DNA from: DASQZK01 sp963732905
Lineage (GTDB): Bacteria > Bacteroidota > Bacteroidia > Bacteroidales > GCA-2748055
DNA: 64,000 nucleotides
Direction: 5' to 3'
Assembly (NCBI GenBank): GCA_963732905.1
Contig: CAVTBM010000012.1
Coordinates: 248,001-312,000, forward strand
Under the pieces are notes generated by a model that did no database searches, had not been told where the DNA came from, and saw only the letters and a program-made list of their open reading frames with translations. How positions within the stretch are numbered: the first letter of the stretch is position 1; every line of letters starts with the position of its first letter. A program made the position numbers and the translations under genes. Positions 35,658 to 43,933 of this stretch are shown here, piece by piece.

Positions 35658-36354
35658 AAAACTGACGTATTCCGAGTTCTGAAATCCAGGTGTTTTGCGT
35701 TTTTTCGAGGATCTTCTCCCCGAAATCCTGCAGCCATCGCGGGCCCACAGGCATCAGTACCGTCCCTTTGTGCAGCAGCAGGCGCCACCCTGTTTGCTCC
35801 AGCCAACGTTTTACCTGCCGTGAGGATGGAAAACGGTGTGGCCCTTCACCATGACCGCCGAACAGGAAGGTGAACACATTGTATGGTATTTCGGAGGTGG
35901 CCGGCGGACAACTCAGTACCATCCTGGCTCCCTGTCTGGCCACCCGGTGGAGTTCCCGGAGAAATATTTCGGGTTGGGAAACATGCTCGAGAGTTTCCAG
36001 GCTGATAATCCTGTCGAAGCTCCGATCTTCAAAGGGCAGTTGCGAATAGGTGTCCAGCTTTGTCTGGGTGATCCATGGCCGGATATATTTTGCCACGTCC
36101 ATGAGTTTAGAAGAGATTTCAGCATGTACAATTTCGGCATGTGGTGCCTCAGCTTTAACGTAGTCATCGGCTTCAGCGTCACGACTGGTAATGTTCAGCA
36201 CTTTCATCCTGTCGCCGAGATTGAGATGTTTCACGGTTTCCCTGAATCGTTGATCATGAGCATGCTTTACCCGGTTGTTTTCCTCCACATAAATATCTGC
36301 CACACGGTCCCAGTGGGCTTCAACATCATGGTCCGTCCAGGTCTTTTTTGCCAT
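35638..36354 (-). CDS. Class I SAM-dependent methyltransferase
   Basis: This 238-residue protein has the Rossmann methyltransferase layout: a degenerate motif I (VLNITSRDAEADDYV near 55), an acidic motif near 75, FDRIISLETLEHV near 117 and RVARQGARMVLSCPP near 145. Motif I lacks the usual glycine-rich DxGxGxG form, so SAM binding may be atypical. The likely substrate is a sugar or lipid intermediate of the surrounding glycan pathway. The gene lies 4 bases after the GT2 stop and overlaps the FrhB-like gene by 20 bases, within a four-gene operon. Confidence 0.8.
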   Translation of the reverse strand: MAKKTWTDHDVEAHWDRVADIYVEENNRVKHAHDQRFRETVKHLNLGDRMKVLNITSRDAEADDYVKAEAPHAEIVHAEISSKLMDVAKYIRPWITQTKLDTYSQLPFEDRSFDRIISLETLEHVSQPEIFLRELHRVARQGARMVLSCPPATSEIPYNVFTFLFGGHGEGPHRFPSSRQVKRWLEQTGWRLLLHKGTVLMPVGPRWLQDFGEKILEKTQNTWISELGIRQFYVCEKE

Positions 36355-36358
36355 GCCA

Positions 36359-37222
36359 TCAGCTTTTTCTACGGTTCATGATGGAGATCTGATCGGCCAG
36401 CAATCCAATGAAGAAGAGGAACATACCCAGGATGACCAGGATGACGGCACTGTTGGAGAACCGACCAAAGCGGTAGAAGCCGAAGATGCCGAAAGCAATG
36501 CCGGCGAGGAAGATACCGATGCTTGCCGGGAAGAATATTTTCAGCGGGTTAAAGAGCATGATGATCCGGAACAGCAGAAGGATAGTCTTGGTCCCGTCTT
36601 TAAAAAATTTCACATTGCTTTTTCGCCCGACACGTTCGGTGACATCAATCGGGAAAGTGGCAATATTGAGACCGTCTTTTATGAATGCCAGGGTTGATGT
36701 CGTGGAGAAGGAAAAGCCGTTGGGCATCATGTGCAGCATGGGGTAAATATGTTCCCTGCGGAATCCGCGCAATCCTGAGTTGAAGTCGGGAAGTTTCTGT
36801 TCCACCAGGTATCCGCCCACCCTGCGGATCAGCTTTTTGCCGAGTGTCCGGTTGGCCACCTTGTGGGAATTTGAGGTTCGTTCACCGATGACCATATCGT
36901 TTTCGTCGAGCAGGGCATCGATAGTATCGATATAGGCCGGATCGTGCTGGCCGTCGCTGTCCATTATGATGATTTTCTCACCCCCGGATTTACGGATCCC
37001 GGTTTTGAGAGCAGCGCCATAACCTTTGTTGTAACTGTGCCGGTAGACTTTGACCGGAAATTCCCTGATGATGGAAAAGGTATTATCCGTGGAGCCGTCA
37101 TCGATGAACAGGATCTCGTACTTTTCATGTATCCCCGATTCAATCAGTTTCGTGAGGGTGCCACGGACAGCCTCTTCTTCGTTGTAGGCAGGAATGATGA
37201 TGGTTGTTGAGTGTGTGCTCAT
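36359..37222 (-). CDS. GT2 polyprenyl-phosphate glycosyltransferase with C-terminal membrane helices
   Basis: The 287-residue protein starts TIIIPAYNEEEAV, has IDDGSTDNTF near 40 and MDSDGQHDP near 90, and ends with two helices (about 225-280). That is the layout of membrane-bound polyprenyl-phosphate sugar synthases. It is the first gene of a four-gene - strand operon (GT2, methyltransferase, FrhB-like, flippase-like). The upstream side carries CAAAAATA at 37255-37262, a -7 box on the - strand, but no matching -33. The repeat array begins about 95 bases upstream. Confidence 0.87.
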   Translation of the reverse strand: MSTHSTTIIIPAYNEEEAVRGTLTKLIESGIHEKYEILFIDDGSTDNTFSIIREFPVKVYRHSYNKGYGAALKTGIRKSGGEKIIIMDSDGQHDPAYIDTIDALLDENDMVIGERTSNSHKVANRTLGKKLIRRVGGYLVEQKLPDFNSGLRGFRREHIYPMLHMMPNGFSFSTTSTLAFIKDGLNIATFPIDVTERVGRKSNVKFFKDGTKTILLLFRIIMLFNPLKIFFPASIGIFLAGIAFGIFGFYRFGRFSNSAVILVILGMFLFFIGLLADQISIMNRRKS

Positions 37223-37267
37223 GAATTCCGTTTCGGTATGGGATTAATTTAAGGCAAAAATAGTATA

Positions 37268-37305
37268 ATTCCGGTTGGAATGGGAAATAATATTTTAACC
37301 GGAAT
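37268..37305. repeat. Inverted repeat at the left edge of the repeat array
   Basis: ATTCCGGTT (37268-37276) and AACCGGAAT (37297-37305) form a perfect 9-base stem with a 20-base loop. It immediately precedes the first 183-base repeat. The sequence GTATTCC-CGTACCACGG that follows recurs near 38730, so this may be a boundary of the element. Confidence 0.6.
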
Positions 37306-37318
37306 GTATTCCTTCGTA

Positions 37319-38120
37319 CCACGGTTTTGCCCGTGGTCGGCGATGCGTGTCGGCCCCAGCCACAATGAGGTATCCCAATCTCGGTAAGACAAATACCTCC
37401 GGGAGAATAATGATGGTTCGCGGTAATCCATGAATAGTTAAGGTTTTACGGTAATCTCAGTATCAACTTCGCAGAACCGCGGAGCGGTAACCCATGCATA
37501 GCCACGGTTTTGCCCGTGGTCGGCGATGTGTGTCGGCCCCAGCCACAATGAGGTATCCCAATCCCGGTAAGGCAAATACCTCCGGGAGAATAATGATGGT
37601 TCGCGGTAATCCATGAATAGTTAAGGTTTTACGGTAATCTCAGTATCAACTTCGCAGAACCGCGGAGCGGTAACCCATGCATAGCCACGGTTTTGCCCGT
37701 GGTCGGCCATGTGTGTCGGCCCCCAGCCACAATGAGGTATCCCAATCCCGGTAAGGCAAATACCTCCGGGAGAATAATGATGGTTCGCGGTAATCCATGA
37801 ATAGTTAAGGTTTTACGGTAATCTCAGTATCAACTTCGCAGAACCGCGGAGCGGTAACCCATGCATAGCCACGGTTTTGCCCGTGGTCGGCCATGTGTGT
37901 CGGCCCCCAGCCACAATGAGGTATCCCAATCCCGGTAAGGCAAATACCTCCGGGATAATAATGATGGTTCGCGGTAATCCATGAATAGTTAAGGTTTTAC
38001 GGTAATCTCAGTATCAACTTCGCAGAACCGCGGAGCGGTAACCCACGCATAGCCACGGTTTTGCCCGTGGTCGGCGATGCGCGTGCAGCCCCCAACCACA
38101 GCGTGGTTGCCCAATACCGG
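37319..38120 (+). repeat. Left array: four tandem copies of a 183-184-base hairpin-rich repeat plus a truncated fifth
   Basis: Copies start at 37319, 37502, 37685, 37869 and 38053, each with the hairpin CCACGG-TTTTGC-CCGTGG. Each full unit also contains ACCGC-GGA-GCGGT, a second small hairpin. The four full copies are nearly identical, with single-base differences such as an extra C. The fifth copy diverges after about 60 bases into a variant carrying AACCAC-AGC-GTGGTT and stops at the 3' end of the transposase gene. No convincing protein is encoded. Confidence 0.95.
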
Positions 38121-38573
38121 TCAGATAAATAAATACCGGACATCATAATCAATTCCATGTTCCGACAATAACCCGGTAAATTCCTGCACAAAATCTGTTT
38201 TCCTATGATGTATTTCCTGATTTTGAACATATCTTATAAGATTGTTCCTGGCACTAAAAGCATAAGTAAATGCTCCATATCCAACCTGCCATCCCGGAAA
38301 ATTTGGAAATAAATCTCCTTTTTCCTCCATCATATTATGTGATGCCCTTTTCACATCACGGACCAGATTAGCCAGATTTTCCGAAGGATGCAAAAAGGAG
38401 ATCAGATGAAGATGATTATAATAACCTCCCACAATGTATGGAAAACTCTTCCTCTGACGCATCACACCGGCAATGTAGCTGAAGAGAATGTCCTTGTTTT
38501 TCTCATTCATGAAACCTAGGGCATTCTTACTACCGAAAACAATTTGATAAATGATATTGGTGTAGGTTGACAT
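38121..38573 (-). CDS. HUH transposase, IS200/REP-associated (RAYT-like)
   Basis: The 150-residue protein has the Y1 transposase layout: an early IIYQIVFGSKN strand, the HUH metal motif His54-Leu-His56 in YYNHLHLIS, and a catalytic Tyr115 in IRYVQNQEIHHRK. Such enzymes cut and rejoin single-stranded DNA at hairpins; RAYT members act on dispersed palindromic repeats rather than on themselves. The gene is embedded in hairpin repeats on both sides and its last codons run into repeat sequence. A strong AAGGAGGT (38579-38586) precedes the ATG by 5 bases, unlike most genes here. No tnpB gene is present. Confidence 0.88.
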   Translation of the reverse strand: MSTYTNIIYQIVFGSKNALGFMNEKNKDILFSYIAGVMRQRKSFPYIVGGYYNHLHLISFLHPSENLANLVRDVKRASHNMMEEKGDLFPNFPGWQVGYGAFTYAFSARNNLIRYVQNQEIHHRKTDFVQEFTGLLSEHGIDYDVRYLFI

Positions 38574-38670
38574 TTTTCACCTCCTTTTTAATAATTAATA
38601 TTTGTCTACACATATTAATGTGGAAAAGGGGAAAAAATCAGCGTCGAATTTTGTTTTTTTTTTAATATAA

Positions 38671-38886
38671 TCATAACACCGATCATGGGCATGAATGATT
38701 TGGGAAACCCCTCCGGGGGTAATGGGATGTATTCCAACGTACCACGGGCAAAACCGTGGCTATGCATGGGTTACCGCTCCGCGGTTGGATTACCGGCAGG
38801 TAGTGGAGGGATGTCGGTATTTTAATTGTGAAATAGAAAATCATAACACATCATGGTCATGTATGATTTGTGAAACCCCTCCGCGG
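38671..38886. repeat. Direct repeat pair flanking an inverted fragment of the large repeat
   Basis: TCATAACAC...GAAACCCCTCCG occurs at 38671-38719 and again, with few changes, at 38841-38886. Between them, 38742-38795 is part of the 183-base repeat in reverse orientation (CCACGG-GCAAAA-CCGTGG followed by the GGTTACCGCTCCGCGGTT segment). The layout looks like an inserted or inverted repeat copy with duplicated flanks. Confidence 0.75.
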
Positions 38887-38911
38887 ATTTTTTGGGATCC
38901 ATTCCTGAATA

Positions 38912-39417
38912 CCGTGGTTTTGCCCATGGTCGGCCATTCGTTTCGACCCCCAGCCACAATGAGGTATCCCAATCCCGTTAAGGCAAATACCTCCGGGAGA
39001 ATAATGATGGTTCGCGGTAATCCATGAATAGTTAAGGTTTTACGGTAATCTCAGTATCAACTTCGCAGAACCGCGGAGCGGTAACCCATGCATAGCCACG
39101 GTTTTGCCCGTGGTCGGCGATACGCGTGCGGCCCCCAACCACAGCGTGGTTGTCCAATCCCGTTAAGGCAAATACCTCCGGGAGAATAATGATGGTTCGA
39201 GGTAATCCATGAATAGTTAATGTTTTACGGTAATCTCAGTATCATCTTCGCAGAACCGCGGAGCGGTAACCCACGCATAGCCACGGTTTTGCCCGTGGTC
39301 GGCGATACGCGTGTGGCCCCCAACCACAGCGTGGTTGCCCAATACCGGTAAGACAAATGCCTCCGGGATAATAATGATGATTCGCGATAATCCTTGAATA
39401 TTTGCAGTTTTGCGGAT
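38912..39417 (+). repeat. Right array: two full and one partial copy of the 183-base repeat
   Basis: Copies begin at 38912, 39096 and 39281, in the same orientation as the left array. The first has a mutated hairpin stem (CCGTGG and CCATGG). The last two carry the AACCAC-AGC-GTGGTT variant seen beside the transposase gene. The third copy fades out near 39417. Confidence 0.93.
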
Positions 39418-39529
39418 CACATTGAAGGGCTTTTTTTATATTTCTTGCATAGTTATTATCCTGTCAGATTATTTTCATTAATTTTAACATTCAATTGACG
39501 CTTGAATAAAATTCTGAACACTACCACTC

Positions 39530-40444
39530 ATGATGCTGAGTATCATTCTGCCGGCCTTTAACGAGGAAGGCAATATAAAATACATTTACAACGAACTTTT
39601 AAACGCGTTACCCGGCTACGGCAAGTCCCTTGAGATCATTTTTGTGGATGACGGCAGCCACGACCACACCTTTGAAGTCATCCGCAGCTTATCATCGGAA
39701 GACAACCGGGTAAAAGGCATTTGCTTATCCCGTAATTTCGGGCAACAGGCTGCTATTATGGCCGGTCTTGCCGAAGCGACGGGAGACGTTATGGTCATCA
39801 TGGATTCCGACGGTCAGCATCCGCCGGCCGTTATTCATGATTTGATTGAAGAGTATGAGAAAGGCTTTGACATTGTGAATACCAAACGCGAGTCGAACCA
39901 GGATGCAGGCTTTTTCAAGAGGATCTCATCAAAGTTATTTATCAGGATCATCAATTATCTTTCGGATATCGACATGGGTTTCGAATATTCGGATTTCAGG
40001 CTCATGAACCGGCAAGTGGTTGAGGCTTTCCTGAAAATTGATGAGCAAAACCGCTTCATGAGGGGACTGGTAAGCTGGATGGGCTTCCGGCAGAGTTATG
40101 TTTCATATGTGGCGCCTGAACGTCATACCGGGAACACGAAGTGGACTTTCAGGTCTCTGTTCAGACTTGGCTTGACCGGCATCACATCCTTCAGCTCCAA
40201 ACCACTCAGGATGAGTATTCACGTCGGCTTGCTGGCCTTACTATTTGGTGTGCTTTACAGTATCTATGCCGTGGTGGTTTATATTGAAGGGAAAACCATA
40301 CCTGGCTGGCCGTCCCTGCTGATCAGTATACTTTTTCTCGGGGGCTTCCAGCTGCTTACACTGGGGATCATCGGTGAATACATCGCCAGGATTTTCCATG
40401 AGTCAAAACGAAGGCCGCATTATTTTATCCGGGAACGGTGTTGA
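39530..40444 (+). CDS. GT2 undecaprenyl-phosphate glycosyltransferase (ArnC/GtrB-like)
   Basis: This 304-residue protein begins LSIILPAFNEEGNI, has VDDGSHDHTFEV near 42 and MDSDGQHPP near 90, and two C-terminal helices (about 230-290) ending in an ARIFHESKRRPHY tail. These are standard for GtrB/ArnC/YfdH-type enzymes that make undecaprenyl-phosphate sugars at the inner membrane. It precedes three large GT-C-like membrane protein genes on the same strand, which are plausible users of the lipid-linked sugar. Starts at 39530 and 39533 are both possible. Confidence 0.88.
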   Translation: MMLSIILPAFNEEGNIKYIYNELLNALPGYGKSLEIIFVDDGSHDHTFEVIRSLSSEDNRVKGICLSRNFGQQAAIMAGLAEATGDVMVIMDSDGQHPPAVIHDLIEEYEKGFDIVNTKRESNQDAGFFKRISSKLFIRIINYLSDIDMGFEYSDFRLMNRQVVEAFLKIDEQNRFMRGLVSWMGFRQSYVSYVAPERHTGNTKWTFRSLFRLGLTGITSFSSKPLRMSIHVGLLALLFGVLYSIYAVVVYIEGKTIPGWPSLLISILFLGGFQLLTLGIIGEYIARIFHESKRRPHYFIRERC

Positions 40445-40535
40445 CGGACCTGTTGAGAATGCAAACAATCCCGAATTTATTAATAAGCATCCAACATATA
40501 CAGGCATATTTTTAGATCGTTAATTTGAAGTAAGT

Positions 40536-42143
40536 GTGAAAAACAATCAGAAAATAAAATCCGGGTTGAGAGGTGCAGTGAATAAGGTTCAACATGCAAA
40601 TGAGTTTATACAGCGGCATCCCGTTTTCCCAAAATACTCCGGATGGATTTTCACCCTGGTATTCGTTATCATCGCTCTTTTTAATCATTACCCGTCTATT
40701 CTTCAGAAACCCCCTCAAAGTATTCACCAGTGGAGACAGTGCGACTGCCTCTCCATTACCCTCAATTATGATCAGGATAACAACCCGTTCCTGAAACCTT
40801 CCATGCATAACCTGGGCTATGATGGGACAGGAAAAACGATGAGCGAATTTCCTGTTATCTATTACATGGTGGGTAACTTATGGAAAATTTTTGGACACAA
40901 TGAATTCATTTATCGGCTGATTGTGGTTCTGATATTTTTTTCCGGGCTTTTCGCTTTATTCAGAATTTTCGAGCAGGAACTGGGGGATTCTGTGGTCGCC
41001 ATCATCATATCCCTGATCCTGTTTACCTCACCGACCCTGGTTTATTACGGTAATAATTTCCTGATGGATATCCCGGCATTTTCACTGGCCCTGATCGGAC
41101 TGATGTACTTTTTTAAATACTTCAAAACGCAGCAAAACAGATACCTTTATTATTTCATGTTTTTCTACCTTCTTGCCGGCCTGCTGAAAATAACGTCTCT
41201 TTTAAGTTTCCTTGCCATATTGGGATTATTCGGGCTTGAACTTTTCGGTATGAAGATGGACAAGGACCGAAGAATTTTTCCCCGGCCATCTCTGAAATAC
41301 TTCCTATTGTTTGCGGGTGTTTTATTGGTGCTGTTTTGTTGGTATTACTATGCCAACTGGTATAATTCAAAACATAATAAAGGTATATTTCTGATCGGTA
41401 TTTTGCCGATATGGGACCTTACCCGGGATCAAATCAATGTTGTTCTCGATCACCTGAATGCACATATCCAGTGGGATTACTTCAGAAGAGATATGCAGAT
41501 CCTTTTTGTCCTCATGTTCGTTTCCCTTCTTGTCTTTAACAAACTGGTAAAAAAGGTCTGGCTATTCTTGGCACTTATTATGTTTGCCGGTTTTGTGATG
41601 TTTTTCATTCTGTTTTTCCAGCCATTAAGGGATCACGATTATTACACCATCAACATGTTTATTCTGATCCCGGTGGTAATGCTGGCTTTTTTCTCCACGG
41701 TCAGAAACAGATTCACGTTGTTTTTTCATTCAGGAATTTTTAAGCTTGTACTGGTTGCTCTGCTGATCTATAATGTGGAATTTGCATCACAGCAGATTGC
41801 CAATCGTTACAGCCCTAAGGGTTGGGAAGACAAAAATTATTTCGAGTACCTGCAGTCTTTTGAAGATATACAGCCGTACCTGGATTCCATGGGCATAAAA
41901 AAGAATGACCGGGTACTCAGCCTGTCTGACAACAGCATCAATATTACCCTTTATGTGATGAACCAAAAGGGATGGACAAATTTCGGAATCTCGGGTGACA
42001 GCGCCAAGATTCAGGATAAAATAAGGATGGGAGCAAAGTATCTTTTTATTTATAGCGAGAAGACACTTGAAAATCCCGGTATTCAGCCCTTCACAAAACA
42101 CGAAATCGGTAAATTCAAAAATATCAGGATTTATGCATTATAA
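40536..42143 (+). CDS. GT-C membrane glycosyltransferase (PMT/ArnT-like)
   Basis: The 535-residue protein has about eleven helices. The first extracytoplasmic loop reads HQWRQCDCLSI (near residue 67) and the second block has MSEFPVIYYMVGNLWKIFGHNE (near 105), which match the acidic loop motifs of PMT_2/GT39-83 type enzymes. It would transfer a sugar from a polyprenyl phosphate to an outer acceptor. The start is GTG at 40536; no ATG precedes the first helix. It lies 91 bases after the GT2 gene and 39 bases before the next membrane protein gene. Confidence 0.72.
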   Translation: MKNNQKIKSGLRGAVNKVQHANEFIQRHPVFPKYSGWIFTLVFVIIALFNHYPSILQKPPQSIHQWRQCDCLSITLNYDQDNNPFLKPSMHNLGYDGTGKTMSEFPVIYYMVGNLWKIFGHNEFIYRLIVVLIFFSGLFALFRIFEQELGDSVVAIIISLILFTSPTLVYYGNNFLMDIPAFSLALIGLMYFFKYFKTQQNRYLYYFMFFYLLAGLLKITSLLSFLAILGLFGLELFGMKMDKDRRIFPRPSLKYFLLFAGVLLVLFCWYYYANWYNSKHNKGIFLIGILPIWDLTRDQINVVLDHLNAHIQWDYFRRDMQILFVLMFVSLLVFNKLVKKVWLFLALIMFAGFVMFFILFFQPLRDHDYYTINMFILIPVVMLAFFSTVRNRFTLFFHSGIFKLVLVALLIYNVEFASQQIANRYSPKGWEDKNYFEYLQSFEDIQPYLDSMGIKKNDRVLSLSDNSINITLYVMNQKGWTNFGISGDSAKIQDKIRMGAKYLFIYSEKTLENPGIQPFTKHEIGKFKNIRIYAL

Positions 42144-42182
42144 GATAACGGGTGAGATGAATTTCAGGAAATCAAAATAATC

Positions 42183-43820
42183 ATGGAGGAAAATATGAAT
42201 CCCGGCAAAAGCCGCACGTTCTGGTTCTTTGCCGGTTCCATGGTCATTAATATCCTGTTGGTTATTATTCTTTTCGCCACCCTTAGTGAGAAGCAGATCA
42301 GCATGTATTTCAGTTCCGATACCCTCTACCTACCTTCCATATACCGCGACCTCTTCATTAACCATAACTCCCTGGCCGGCTGGCACCTTAACGGGGCGCC
42401 GAATTTCTTTCCGGATATGTTTTTCTATTTTATTATCCGTAGTTTCTTTCACAGTTTCATTCCTGCTGCCTTTACCTACAGCCTGGTGCAGATGATGATT
42501 CTCCTGACCTTACTGAGTATTCTGTACCGGCAGTTCTTCCCTAAGATCGGTTACATGCACCTTGGAATTGGGGTTCTGCTCATGTCTCTCTTCCTGGTTG
42601 AAACACTGATTGACCATGATTTTATTTATACATTTTACATCCTGAGCATCAGCTATCATTTAGGAGCCTTTATCATGGCTTTGCTGGCCCTGATCCTGAC
42701 AATGCATTTTTTCAGGAAAGGCAAATGGCCGGCGCTGCTCACACTGTTTGTGTTAAGTAGTGTCGCCATCATGAATGACCGGCTGTTCATATCCATGTAC
42801 AGTATTCCTTTGATGGTATTGGCGGTACTGCTTTTTAAAAAGGGTGATTTCCACAGAAAGATATGGAAATTGCTTGTGACCGACCTCCTTTCCGTTGGCA
42901 CGGGGATGCTGTTTTTTTACCTGCTGAGTTATCATTCACGGGTAAATATCATAGGCCTGGAATGGAAAGTGTTTCAGTTTGAAAATATTTTAACATCGCT
43001 GAAAGTATTGCTTGGCCAGCACCGGGACTACCTTTCGCGATTGGATATCCGGGGAGTGATCGATGTGCTCTTCCTCGTAAGCCTTGTTTTACATGTTGTT
43101 CTCCTGGTGAAGCAGCTCAGGCGGTATTTCAGGGGAGAGTTTTACCGGATGAATGAACTGATTTACCTTCTCCTTTTCGTGGCGGTAACGCTGGTTGTCC
43201 TGTTCATGCCGGTTATCAACGGCAGCTATCTGGCACCTTCGCTAATGCGATATAATGTATACAGTTTGTTTTTTGGGGTGTTCAGCTTCAGTTACCTGGC
43301 GATGAAATTTGAAGAAAAATTCAGAAACGGGCTAAAAGTGATATGGCTGACAGCCGGACTACTGGGACTTAGCAGTATGGTTTTAATAACCGATGAATTC
43401 CTGAAAAACGATGTAAAAACCGGACTTTCCGGATTTATGCATTATTATCCCAGGGAAGTGGCCTGTCTTGATTCTCTGGCCCGGGAATATCATCTCGGGA
43501 ATGGTGTGGCTACTTACTGGAAAGCAAAATATATTACCATGTTCTCAAAGGAAGATCTCAGGATATTTACAGCCTTTGAAAGCCTGGCTCCCTGGTATCA
43601 CGTCATGAATGAAAACTGGTATTATTATGAAGACGGATCACATCACACACCCCGGCCTTTCAATTTCGTGATCATGGATAATATCTCTCTGGAGAGTGTC
43701 GGCAGATACCTTGGTACACCTAAGGAGCGTCTGCATTGCGGGGATGATGAAATATTGGTTTTCCCGGCGTTTTATTACGACAGGAAAACACGACGGCCAT
43801 ATTCCCCTGAAAACAGATGA
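42183..43820 (+). CDS. Large membrane protein, first of a tandem paralogous pair
   Basis: This 545-residue protein has about eleven helices with a C-terminal extracytoplasmic part. It is a close paralogue of the next gene: both share SDTLYxPSIYRDLFINHN and GWHLNGAPN in the first loop (about 40-75) and PWYHVMNENWYY near 460. The Asp in SDTLY is placed like the catalytic Asp of GT-C enzymes, and the GT2 gene upstream supports a glycosyltransferase role, but I did not recognise the family. The start ATG at 42183 follows a 39-base gap. Confidence 0.65.
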   Translation: MEENMNPGKSRTFWFFAGSMVINILLVIILFATLSEKQISMYFSSDTLYLPSIYRDLFINHNSLAGWHLNGAPNFFPDMFFYFIIRSFFHSFIPAAFTYSLVQMMILLTLLSILYRQFFPKIGYMHLGIGVLLMSLFLVETLIDHDFIYTFYILSISYHLGAFIMALLALILTMHFFRKGKWPALLTLFVLSSVAIMNDRLFISMYSIPLMVLAVLLFKKGDFHRKIWKLLVTDLLSVGTGMLFFYLLSYHSRVNIIGLEWKVFQFENILTSLKVLLGQHRDYLSRLDIRGVIDVLFLVSLVLHVVLLVKQLRRYFRGEFYRMNELIYLLLFVAVTLVVLFMPVINGSYLAPSLMRYNVYSLFFGVFSFSYLAMKFEEKFRNGLKVIWLTAGLLGLSSMVLITDEFLKNDVKTGLSGFMHYYPREVACLDSLAREYHLGNGVATYWKAKYITMFSKEDLRIFTAFESLAPWYHVMNENWYYYEDGSHHTPRPFNFVIMDNISLESVGRYLGTPKERLHCGDDEILVFPAFYYDRKTRRPYSPENR

Positions 43821-43860
43821 AAACAAGAATTTGGAACGGTATTTTTCCCCGTCAATTTCA

Positions 43861-43868
43861 TAACTTTG
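43861..43868 (+). promoter_or_regulatory. Possible -7 promoter element before the second paralogue
   Basis: TAACTTTG fits TAnnTTTG and lies in the 113-base gap between the paired genes. The nearest upstream TTG (43831-43833) is 27 bases away, further than usual, so the call is tentative. Confidence 0.35.
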
Positions 43869-43933
43869 AGTATGGATGATCTGATTCCATATCGTTTATC
43901 AGCATGATAAGCAACCTAAACCAGTTTTAACGA

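Larger units (their letters stand above)
38574..39529. other. Repeat-rich noncoding region right of the transposase gene
   Basis: This 956-base stretch contains the transposase ribosome binding site, a 45-base direct repeat pair (38671-38719 and 38841-38886), one inverted repeat fragment between them, and the right-hand repeat array. The last 110 bases before the GT2 gene are AT-rich and hold no recognised promoter. Open frames here are repeat artefacts. Confidence 0.8.

Noticed and set aside
37319..38120. Structural RNA or riboswitch encoded by the 183-base units
   Set aside because: Tandem near-identical copies and association with a HUH transposase fit a mobile repeat better; no gene lies suitably downstream.
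38695..39420. Open frames within the right-hand repeat region (38695-39027 and 39217-39420)
   Set aside because: They consist of repeat sequence, and the same sequence in other copies is interrupted in frame.
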